Positions 1 through 8,755 of a stretch of DNA of 64,000 nucleotides are shown here, piece by piece; the stretch's first letter is position 1, and each line of letters begins with the position of its first letter. The position numbers were made by a program, and so were the translations under genes. Origin of the DNA: Lithobates sylvaticus (taxonomy: Eukaryota; Chordata; Amphibia; Anura; Ranidae); assembly GCA_028564925.1 (NCBI GenBank), contig CM053030.1, positions 272,501,492-272,565,491 of the forward strand, written 5' to 3'. Under the pieces are notes generated by a model. That model worked only from the letters and a program-made list of their open reading frames with translations. It did not search any database and had not been told where the DNA came from.

Positions 1-498
1 TCCGCCGCAATGTCGCAGTCACAATAAAAATCGCAGATCGCTCCCATTACTAGTAAAAAAAAAATAATAATAAAAATGTCATAAATCTATCCCTTATTTT
101 GTAGACGCTATAACTTTTGCGCAAACCAATCAATATACGTTTATTGCGATTTTTTTTTTTTTACCAAAAATATGTAGAAGAATACGTATCGGCCTAAACT
201 GAGGAAAAAATTTGTTAAAAAAAATAAAAATTTGGATATTTATTATAATAAAAAGTTAAAAATATTATGTTTTTTTCAAACTTGTCCCTCTTCTTTTGTT
301 TATAGCGCAAGAAATAAAAACCGCAGAGGTGATCAAATACCCCCAAAATAAAGCTCTATCTGTGGGGAAAAAATGATAAAAATTTTATTTGGGTACAGCG
401 TTGCATGACCGCGCAATTGTCATTCAAAATGTGACAGCGCTGAAAGCTGAAAAATGGCTTGGTCAGGAAGGAGGTGTTCATGCCTGGCAAGTGGTTAA
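1..498 (-). mobile_element. TTAA-target DNA element, partial copy
   Basis: This is the reverse-complement relative of the complete element at 56059-57058. Shared landmarks are the tract around 'gcgcaaaccaatca', 'atgtagaagaatacgtat' and 'gaccgcgcaattgtca'. The copy runs off the left edge of the window and ends at 'aagtggTTAA' (TTAA at 495-498), which matches the CCACTTC terminus of the complete copy. It has no coding capacity. The target site lies inside a Tc1-like relic. It is more diverged than the copy at 56 kb and therefore probably older. Confidence 0.75.
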
Positions 499-1112
499 AC
501 TGATACATGATCCCTGGTATGAAATAAATTGGTCCAACACCATAGTATGAGAAACCTCCCCATATCATGATGCTTGCGCCACCATGTTTTACTGTCTTCA
601 CAGTGACTTGAATTCAGTGTTTGTGGGTCGTCTGACAAAGTGTCTGCAGCCCTTATGCCGCATACACACGAGAGGACTTTTCGACAGCAAAGGTCCGATG
701 GAACGAATCCGTCGGACAATTCGATCGTGTGTGGGCTCCATCAGACTTTTGCTGTCGAAAAATCCGACAGACTTTAGAAATAGAACATGTCTTAAATTTT
801 CCCACCGTAATTCACCAAGTTCCTATCGAAAAATCCGCTCGTCTGTGTGCTAGTCCGATGGACAAACAACGACGCTAGGGCAGCTATTGACTACTGGCTA
901 CGAACTTCCTTATTCTAGTCCGGTCGTACGTCATCGCGTTCGAATACGTCAGAATTTAGTGTGATTGTGTGTGGCCAAGTCCGTTCGAAAAGTTTGTCGG
1001 AACTCCGTCGAAAGTCTGTCGGAAAGACCATCGGACCTAGTCCGTTGAAAAGTCCGCTCGTGTGTAAGCGGCATTAGACCCAAAAAGAACAATCTTGCTT
1101 TCATCAGTCCAC
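499..1112 (-). pseudogene. Tc1-like transposase relic, split by insertions
   Basis: The minus strand reads WTDESKIVLFGS (about 1112-1077) and then, beyond an inserted MITE, KHGGASIMIWGGFSYYGVG (about 590-535). These are the first catalytic-Asp region and following strands of a Tc1/mariner DDE transposase. Only about 70 of the roughly 340 residues expected for the family remain. The N-terminal paired-like domain, the second Asp and the Glu are absent. A TTAA element cuts it on the left (to 498), a Harbinger-like MITE occupies 656-1073, and a snapback hAT copy abuts it on the right. Confidence 0.8.
656..1073. mobile_element. Harbinger-like MITE, GTACACAC-type, 418 bp
   Basis: The termini are TGCCGCATACACACGAG and, inverted, CTCGTGTGTAAGCGGCA. 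TTA at 653-655 and 1074-1076 forms an exact 3-bp target duplication. A 3-bp TWA duplication is typical of PIF/Harbinger elements. The interior is rich in self-complementary GTCCGAC/TCGGAC blocks and has no reading frame. It is inserted in a Tc1 transposase relic. Related copies lie at 6077-6886, 6896-7277 and 35745-36158. Confidence 0.85.
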
Positions 1113-2190
1113 AGTATATAGTGCAGTATATAGTATGCCTGTAAAGTGGCGCATGTTTCCCGTGCTTAGAACAGTCCCTGCACAAAATGAAAAGTAAGTT
1201 AAAAGTACTCGCGGCTAGAAAGAATTGTCGGTCCCGGCAATACAGATAAAAAAAGTCATTGAATAAAATGGCATGGGATCCCCCCAGTCCATTACCAGTC
1301 CCTTTGGGTCTTGTATGAATATTAAGGCGAACCCCAAACCTAAATTTAAAAAAAAAATTGCGTGGGGGTCCCCCCAAATTCCACACCAGGCCCTTCAGGT
1401 CTGATATGGATATTAAGGGGAACCCCGCACCAAAAATAAAAAAAAATGGTGTGGGGGTCTCCCCAAAGATCCATACCAGACCCTTATCCGTGCACGCAAC
1501 CTGGCAGACTGCAGAAAAAGAGGGGGGACGAGAGAGCGCCCCCCCTCCTGAACCATACCAGGCCACATGCCCTCAACATGGGGAGGGTGCTTTTGGGTAG
1601 CCCCCAAAGCACCTTGTCCCCATGTTGATGGGGACGAGGGCCTCATCCCCACAACCCTTGTCCGGTGGTTTTGGGGGTCTGCGGACGGGGGCTTATCGGA
1701 ATCTGGAAGCCCCTTTAACAAGGGGACCCCCAGATCCCAGCCTCCCACCTGTGTGAAATGGTAACGGGGTACCATTTCACAAAAAAGGGTCAAAATGGTA
1801 AAATTGACAAGACACGGCTTGGGACAAGTTCTTTATTAAAAAATGTCCCATAAAGTCTTCTTCTTCTTCTCTTGCTCTGCCGACAGACCGAAAAAGAAAA
1901 AAAAAACGCGACCGACCCGCCTCTATGAGAGGCTCCCGCTGTATGGAGCGTCTTCACTTTTACAGTTCTTTTATAACTGAGGGCGGCCACACCGCGACCC
2001 CACCCCCCTCTGACGCACAGGGACTTCCCTATGGCTTTCTCGGGGCATCAGAGTGGGGCGAAGCAGGGTGGTCGCATTTTTTTTCTTTTTTGGTCCGTCT
2101 GCGGAGCAAGAGAAGAAGAAGAAGACTTCGTGGGACATTTTTATTTTTATATTTTTTAATAAAGGACTTGTCCCAATAAATTTCATAAGA
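1113..2190 (+). mobile_element. Snapback hAT copy, one arm nearly complete
   Basis: This is homologous to one arm and the centre of the 2.9-kb element at 42748-45627. Shared landmarks are 'cgcatgtttcccgtgctta', 'cttatcggaatctggaagcc', 'caccttgtccccatgttgat' and the 'gacgcacaggga' centre. The arm before the centre spans roughly 1130-2010. After the centre only about 140 bp of inverted arm follows, for example the reverse complement of 1815-1900 at 2090-2180. No TIR or target duplication is visible, so it is a truncated or internally deleted copy. It abuts a Tc1 relic. Open frames across it on both strands reflect the low-complexity arm and are not genes. Confidence 0.7.
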
Positions 2191-2310
2191 TACCATGCCA
2201 TTACATTTCATGTGATACATTTCCTTATTATTCCATTCCATATGCTACATTTCCCTAATACATTCCATTTGATTTTTTTCCTTATTATCCCAATCCATAT
2301 GCTTGGAATA
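2190..2310. repeat. Short imperfect tandem repeat, CATTYCATATG-like
   Basis: About four diverged units of roughly 32 bp contain 'cattacatttcatgtga', 'cattccatatgctacattt', 'cattccatttgattt' and 'caatccatatgctt'. No coding or regulatory role is visible. Confidence 0.5.
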
Positions 2311-2318
2311 CATTAGAA

Positions 2319-2926
2319 CAGTGGTTCTTAACTTTTTTGAAATCACGGACCCCTTTAAGAATCTGATGAATGCTAAGGACCCCCTCCTCAGAGATATTCT
2401 TATAAACACAACTTTGAAAGCATTGTATATATGTGATTTATTTTATTGATAGTTGATTGCCTCATACATATATGACATACACCAAGTAAAGTAAAGTAAA
2501 GTAAAGTATCTAAAAACAAACTAACTCCTATTCATGCTAAAAGTAATGGTCGCTCATTACCAAAATACAATCATCTTGTGTAAATTAAAAGAAAAATTAA
2601 TTATGCTCAAATCTACTACTGCGCTACTACTACTAGAAAATGAGAATTTGCACTGGCTATTATGGAGTGGCACAAGATGGTGGTTGTGCAGTGAATAATG
2701 ATACAAATTTAAATGGAAAACATAGGTCAACTCGACAATAGATAGTTAGCAGTCGGTGCTGTAAGCAGTGGCAAGGCATGTTTTCTTTAATTTTATTTGG
2801 AAACTATTGATTGGGACATATGGGAGGGATGTGTAGTAAATGTTGTTTTTTATCTGACTTCGGGACCCCCCGAAACGTATCCATGGACCACTTAGGGGTC
2901 CACTGACCCCAGGTCAAAAACCCCTG
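2319..2926 (+). mobile_element. Non-autonomous hAT element, CAGTGGTTCTTAAC type
   Basis: The left terminus is CAGTGGTTCTTAACTTTTTT and the right end inverts to CAGGGGTTTTTGACC. The flanks CATTAGAA (2311-2318) and CATGACAA (2927-2934) match at 6 of 8 positions, consistent with a worn hAT 8-bp target duplication. The interior contains an AAAGT tandem near 2485 and a TACTAC stretch near 2620. There is no transposase frame. A second copy in the opposite orientation begins at 47151 and is interrupted by two later insertions. Confidence 0.75.
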
Positions 2927-2934
2927 CATGACAA

Positions 2935-3546
2935 CTTGCCCATTCTACATTGTATTGCAGTCTGAATTCTCATACTCTTCTGTTGCTGCTAAACAACAAT
3001 CTGGCAGTCTTTAGACCCAACACACGTAAAGATACAGATACTTTATTTTGTGACAGCAGTTCCCTTAGGGATCTGAGGGATGTGAATGCCAAGAAAGTAT
3101 ACAGTATTTTGATTTGCATTACTGTATTTGAATGTATAATGGATGTTGTAAAAGTGGTATTATATTTAGTATTGGAAGTCTTTTGGGTACTTTCTTAGGC
3201 TCTTAATATACAGAGTATTATTTATAGAAAAGCAGTTTGTATAATTATAACTTTTGCAGGGTAACTTTAAATTGGTTTTAATTACTCTTGTTAGAATAAA
3301 GTAATCTAAGTAAATATCAGCATGTTTCTATCAATATTTTGGTAGTGTCGCTCTTATTGCATTTGAACTGCTGCAGTAATAAATGGAGGCTTTATGAGTT
3401 TTTGTTAGTGATGATTATTTAACTTAGTGATGCCAGTTCTGATATTTTTGATAAGAATGTTGAGTCCTTTAAGTCTATATGAAAAAATATTTCAAGTATG
3501 TATGTAGCTGGAGTTATAATCAGAACATCCATTGTATGAGAGACAG
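2935..3546. other. Unannotated unique-looking sequence
   Basis: AT-rich non-repetitive sequence. A short open frame lies at 2950-3198 (82 codons), but it has no recognisable domain and no codon or splice context supporting a gene. I see nothing else here. Confidence 0.4.
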
Positions 3547-3842
3547 TGGGGGTTATTTACGAAAGTAAAATCCACTTTGCACTACAAGTGCAAACTACAC
3601 TTGAAATTGCACTGAAAGTGCAGTCGCTGTAAATCTGAGGGGTAGATCTGAAATGGGGGAAGCTCTGCTGATTTTATTATTCAATCATGTGCAAGCTAAA
3701 ATGCTGTTTTTTATTTTCCTTGCATGTCCCCCTCGGATCTACAGCGACTTTACTTCCAAGTAGACTTTCAGTGCAATTTCAAGTGCACTTGTAGTTTGCA
3801 CTTGTAGTGCAAAGTGGATTTGCCTTTAGTAAATAACCCCCA
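3547..3842. mobile_element. Palindromic MITE, GGGGGTTATTTAC termini
   Basis: Left TGGGGGTTATTTAC pairs with right GTAAATAACCCCCA. The complementarity extends inward through blocks such as 'ccactttgcactacaagtg' and its inverse near 3800-3825, so most of the 296 bp can fold back. No frame and no clear target duplication are visible. A diverged relative occurs at 57529-57787. Confidence 0.8.
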
Positions 3843-4790
3843 TTGCATCTATCTATCTATCTAATCTCTCACTCACACAATGCTTAGACTTAAAACAGCC
3901 TTGTATATTAATTTGCTTGTTATTACAGTTCACTTGGATGTATTAGAATGCAGTGAATTGCATTGTACTGTTAAAGAAAAATCACAGAGCTCAAAGGCAG
4001 CAGTGACACAGTGACATGCAGTTTTACTGTAGGAAATATGCAAAGAAAAAATACTGTATTTCTCCATCACTTTTAAAAACGCTGATTTCCCTGTATATTA
4101 TAGACATCAGCGTTAGAGGGCAGTGTTGCTTAACTCACTCTAATTCACAATCATTAAGCATTCCAAAGGTAGTTCGGGTACTTGAATGAGCGTGTAAGGA
4201 TTTTACGTTCCATCATATTTATACATTCCTCCGATGTTTTTTTTTTTTTCTTTTGTGATGTAAGACCTAGTGATCCCATTAATGACTTGCACATTGCATT
4301 ACCTAATAGCAATTTAATTTCCGCCGATGCATGTGCCATGTTTTTAAAAGACTGATGTGTCCAGGGAATGCATCATAGGTTGCAGAGAATAGAGGCAATA
4401 TTGCATCCAGCATTGTTCATAGTGACCCTTGCTGCAGATTTTCTAATTATCTGTCAATACTCCCTGTTCTTTCAGAGACCCACACTGAGGACAAGTTGAA
4501 GGCAGTTCATAATACATTATGGAATAACCTGTTTTTTTCCACTACAGTTATATTTAAGAGGCATCTACCCGAGGTAATGAAAAAAAAAAAAAGACAAAAG
4601 GTCTTTTTACTTACTGTGAATTATCTACAAACTTATATATAAACTGACGGACGTGTTTTACAGCTCTATTCCGTAAAGTATGTGGACAGAGGTCAGTATC
4701 AACATCTACATGAGTTATGGCACCAACATCCTGTATAAAAAAATATATTAGATATTTGGGAGATGTGGGACTTTAAGGGTGCAAAACGAC
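3843..4790. other. Unannotated mostly unique sequence
   Basis: It contains a short ATCT microsatellite (about 3848-3868) and A/T homopolymers near 4238 and 4580. No exon-like frame, RNA gene or terminal inverted repeats were found. Confidence 0.4.
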
Positions 4791-4799
4791 AAAATATTG

Positions 4800-5020
4800 C
4801 ATTAACAATATATAAAAAAATATATACAATTTTTATTAAATGAACAGTATCATAAAAACAGTACATACAATATAATCATAGCCAAAGATGTGTGCAAAAC
4901 ATCCTATTAATGACAATGATTTACTGTGGTCAGGTTCATATTTTTTCTACATGTTTCGCCATATGGCTTCTTCAGGAAAAACGTGGTGGTTCGTTTATTA
5001 AAACGAACCGCCACTTTTTT
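4800..5020 (-). mobile_element. Putative ribozyme-bearing retroelement fragment
   Basis: An A-rich tract with TTTATTAAA (a reversed poly-A-signal-like string, near 4834) precedes a hammerhead-like motif on the minus strand (4938-4985). A perfect-looking hairpin follows, with GGTTCGTTT and its complement at about 4987-5010. The same order (TTTATTA, A-rich tract, ribozyme motif) recurs at 31.1 kb and 48.3 kb. The ends and target duplication are not identifiable here, so the limits are approximate. Confidence 0.45.
4938..4985 (-). ncRNA. Hammerhead ribozyme-like motif
   Basis: On the minus strand the order is stem I strand UUUUUC, core CUGAAGA, stem II GCC-AUAU-GGC, core GAAA, stem III palindrome ACAUGU, cleavage-type triplet GUA, then stem I strand GAAAAA. 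The six stem I pairs (C-G and five U-A) and the invariant CUGANGA and GAAA boxes match the hammerhead fold. Stem III is a self-palindrome of about 4-6 nt, as in short-stem-III hammerheads that are active as dimers. The assignment is by eye and activity is not shown. Confidence 0.7.
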
Positions 5021-6073
5021 TTCCCAAGGCTGTGCTTTGTTCATATTTTATGTCAGAGGTTTACAATAACTTTAAAGCTTCAATTCTGAGTCCAGGTGCT
5101 GCTGTGCAAGGAGCTGCAGGAGGCTAACATGAAGAAAAATGAATCTGAAAAAAAAATTAAAATATCCTAACTACATTAAATGGGTGTATTCTATATCTAT
5201 GTACTTTCTCTTGCACACTACATTTTCACCTTTTACATTGTTATTGTTCATAGTATAAGTTGAGTAATCCAGTCACTAAATGATGTTTCTCAAATATACA
5301 TTTTCAAATTTACACTAATATTTCAGTTTGAGAATTACATTTAAAGTGCAGAGCTGGCACAAAAGAATGGGTAATGCCCATATGACAAACTTCCAGCATG
5401 TCCCCATCTTAGGGTGCAGCAGATTTCATATCTTACAAATTGTCTAATTTTGCTGAAATTGCAGAGATCAAGCACTATCTTATATCCAATTTATTTATCC
5501 TAGTAATTGTTGTTTGCTTCTAGTTATCTAGCAAATCGATTTTTAATGTCTGTATACTATTTGTCCCTCCATGCCGTATGCATACCAGAGTCCAAGCTTT
5601 TCTGAATGAAATAAAAAATAAAAAGTGAATTTTAATTTTAAAATAAGATCTCTTCACTATTAATATTCAAATACGTTATATATTATGCTCCTACAGAATT
5701 AAGACCTTGCTATGTGCATGTTTGGATGGAACAGACTGTTCTTATCCAAAAAAACATTAACATAACAACAGTTTTGCTTCAACTGTGCACTTAATGTGAA
5801 ATATATTGAGCAATAATAATGCTATTTTACCTAGACTTCTACCAGTTTTTGAAAGTACGCTGACTCAGTATGTTTATGAGTATTCATCACATGCGGCATT
5901 GTAGAGAGGAATACGGCAAATGGTTCTGTAATGACCAAATCACTTAAAGGAATTCAGTTACATTTGTGGTAACAGAATATCTCAGAGTAGATTATATTTC
6001 CTATGCACCCTTGGCGAATGATTTGTTTTTCAGTGTGAATACTAAAGGTAACAATAACATTAATCGGGAACTG
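5021..6073. other. Unannotated unique sequence
   Basis: AT-rich, non-repetitive, with no substantial open frame and no element ends recognised. It is probably intronic or intergenic. Confidence 0.4.
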
Positions 6074-6076
6074 TAA

Positions 6077-6886
6077 TGCCTCGTACACACGATTGGACTT
6101 TCCACCAACAAAACCGTGGAATTTTGTCCAAAGGACGTTGGCTCAAACTTGTCTTGCGTGCACACGGACACACAAATGTTGGCCGTACTATGTGTTTTTT
6201 TAGCTCCTTAGCACCACCCTTTGGGCTTCTTCTGCTAATTTCGTGTTAGTAGAAGTTTGGTGAGTGTTGATTTGCGCTTTTCGTTTCACGTTTTTCATTT
6301 AGTTTCTGAACGATTGTTCGTCAACCAGACATGTTGCGGAGGAATAACGTGTTATTTATTATTGGCCTTGGAGTTATTGCTTTGACATAATTTTTTTGGT
6401 TGAATAATGATTTGACTTGATTTGATTTGGTATATTTTCTATATTTTTGGATGCATAGAATGCACATTTTGGTTAAGTTCTATTGGCAGATAGCATGTCT
6501 ATTTTTTTTTTTTTTATTATTGCACAATAAAAGAATTGTGGAGAATAATACTTGGCTATGTGTTTTACTTTAAATTACAGTTTGGGTGTAGGCAGTCACA
6601 TTTAAAAAAATACAAAGTAAAATTGACAAGGGACACCAACATAGTTGTATCTTTGATCTTAAAAACTAGGGGATAATGGTGTTGTGGTAACTTGCACAAA
6701 CAAAAAACAAAACAAAAAACATAATAATATTATTCTTGATATCACTAGAAAAAAAAAGCCTTTGAAAATTGGTTTGCAAAAACTCCATCAGTATCAGGAT
6801 CAGATACAGATACGGTCAGATTTTCCCCCAACAGCCGACATCCAACATTTTTTCCTGACAGAAAGTCTGATTGTGTCTACAGGGCT
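6077..6886. mobile_element. Harbinger-like non-autonomous element, 810 bp
   Basis: The left end TGCCTCGTACACACGATTGG is mirrored by the inverted right end, ending ATTGTGTCTACAGGGCT. TAA flanks both sides (6074-6076 and 6887-6889). It is longer than the three related MITEs, with about 600 bp of AT-rich interior (6240-6780) holding no transposase or Myb-like frame. The adjacent element at 6896 begins only 7 bp further on. Confidence 0.7.
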
Positions 6887-6895
6887 TAACACTAT

Positions 6896-7277
6896 TGCCC
6901 CGTACACACGGTCGGATATTCTGATGGAAAAAGTCTGATCGGATTATGTTGTCGGAAAATCCGATCATGTGTGGGCTCTAGCGGGCTTTTTTCAGATGGA
7001 AAAAATTGAGAGCAGGATCTAAAATTTTCCGACAACAAAATCCGTTCGGACTTTTTCCGATCGTGTGTAGAGAATTCCGACGCACAAAGTGCCACGCATG
7101 CTCAGAAGAAATTTGGAGAGGAAAGCTATTGGCCTCTACGTAGTCCCGTCGTACGTTTTATACGTCACCTCATTCAGAACGATCGGATTTTCCATCAACT
7201 TTGTCCGACGTGTGTGTGCAACACAAGTTTCCGACAAAAATGTCGTGGTCGGAATGTCCGACCGCGTGTACAAGGCA
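6896..7277. mobile_element. Harbinger-like MITE, GTACACAC-type, 382 bp
   Basis: Left TGCCCCGTACACACGG and right CCGCGTGTACAAGGCA form an inverted repeat of about 16 bp. The flanks are TAT and TAA, a worn TWA duplication. The interior has alternating TCGGAA/TTCCGA blocks and is strongly self-complementary. No frame is present. Confidence 0.8.
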
Positions 7278-7369
7278 TAAAACTTTGGTTGTTTTCTTAC
7301 TCTTTTTTTTTTTAAAGTATGTTGTACTAGATTTTTGGGGAAAGCTGACACTATCTCCCCCATATGGCT

Positions 7370-8735
7370 TTATGGGATAACCCTTCTCTCCCACATCTTC
7401 ACATGGCTCCAGGCCCAGTTACATGGACATGATATGATATCACCACTCTTAAACACATCATTTCTAATGGCTCCCTCTTAACTTTAGATAACTTGAAGGC
7501 GGGATGCAACCTCCCTTACAGTATGTTTTTTTTAGATATATTCAATTATGGCATGCTGTTAGAGCACAATTTCCTACCCAGGTTACCCTAGCCTCTCACT
7601 CTTTGGAGTGCTTCCAAGACTGTAGACAGGATACTTTCCTCTCTTTACCTACGAATCATGGTGAAGGAGATGACCAAAGTCACCCAGCGAATCATGGTGA
7701 AGGAGATGACCAAAGTCACCCAGCTGTATCACACTTAGCGAGATGACTTCCCTGATCTTACTGATGGGGCGGGGGATATACAACAATACATACATTTGAT
7801 GATACCGGCTAGGGATAGGATTATACAGCTGAAATTCCTTTATCGGGTTTATTATACCCCTCAGTGGTTGTCTCTCATCTCCCAATAACCGATAAATACT
7901 GTCCTAAGCGCAGGTCGAGAGTGGGCACTTTCCGACACGTGGTTTGGTCTAATATCGAGAGCTTCTGGCAAGGGGTGGTCGCTGCACTTGATACTATTTC
8001 AAATCTATGTGTCACTTTAGATCCAGTCTTTCTCCTGTTGGGCATGGGCGACAACCTGGAGGCTTCCTTTCGTCTGAGGTGGTTCCTTCTCTATACGGCT
8101 TTATATACGAAGAAAGTAATTATTTTTAAGTGGAAAACTACAGAGTCCCTCATGGTCCAACAAACTGATTTATATGGGTTGCAATTGCCCCCAAAAATGT
8201 AAGAAAATCTGGGGTCCTTGGGTAGAGGCTAGAGGGCTATCCCTGTGAGCACCATGCGACTGTTCTTCTTTACATACTGCTTGATGAATGGTATTTGAGG
8301 GAACCTTTTACTGATTTCTATTGATTGACTATGGTTTCTGTATGTAAATGCATGGTCTCCCCTTTTGTTTCTGTCATCCTACCCCCCCCCCCCTCTTTCT
8401 TGCTTTCCTCTTTGTTTCCTCCCTGCTTTCATTCCCTTCCTTCCTCCCCTCCCTTTCCCCTTTCGCTGTCCCTCTTCCATAATGCTTATGGAAACTCTTC
8501 CTCTGGTGGTTGAGGCCATGCTGTAATCTTGAGCTATGCTTTAATCTGTGAAGGTATATGCGTTTTTCTTTTTGCCTACAGAGCTTTGTTACCTCCCATG
8601 TCTACATTTTTTGAATAACTCTGTACTCAGTTGTTTTGCTGTATCCAACTTTATTTGTACCACATGGAACCTTGTTCTGTAATGTTCCAATGTTCCTTAT
8701 TTTGTAATACACAATAAAAGCCTTTTTCTGTTAAA
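7370..8735 (+). mobile_element. L1/Tx-like LINE, 3' end
   Basis: Only the C-terminal part of ORF2 and the 3' tail are present. Recognisable pieces are FFRYIQLWHAVRAQF (about 7525-7570) and, in the frame ending at 8202, LYRVYYTPQWL followed by the Cys/His-poor tail FRHVVWSNIESFWQGV and FLLLGMGDNLEASF. These match the end of L1/Tx-clade reverse transcriptases of fish and frogs. Endonuclease and catalytic RT motifs are missing, as expected from 5' truncation. The frames are broken in several places. A polyadenylation-like AATAAA lies at about 8712 and an A-run follows at about 8732. Confidence 0.75.
7651..7723 (+). repeat. 36-bp tandem duplication inside the LINE
   Basis: Two adjacent, essentially identical copies of a 36-bp unit (cgaatcatggtgaaggagat...) occur in the LINE ORF2 remnant. 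The unit is a multiple of three and adds 12 residues without shifting frame. Confidence 0.85.
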
Positions 8736-8755
8736 AAAAAAAATATATATATATA

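Noticed and set aside
949-1566. 205-codon minus-strand frame
   Set aside because: It runs across a Harbinger-like MITE, a Tc1 remnant and a snapback hAT arm, so it cannot be one gene.
2950-3198. 82-codon frame as a small host gene
   Set aside because: No domain, no conserved splice context, and ordinary AT-rich composition.
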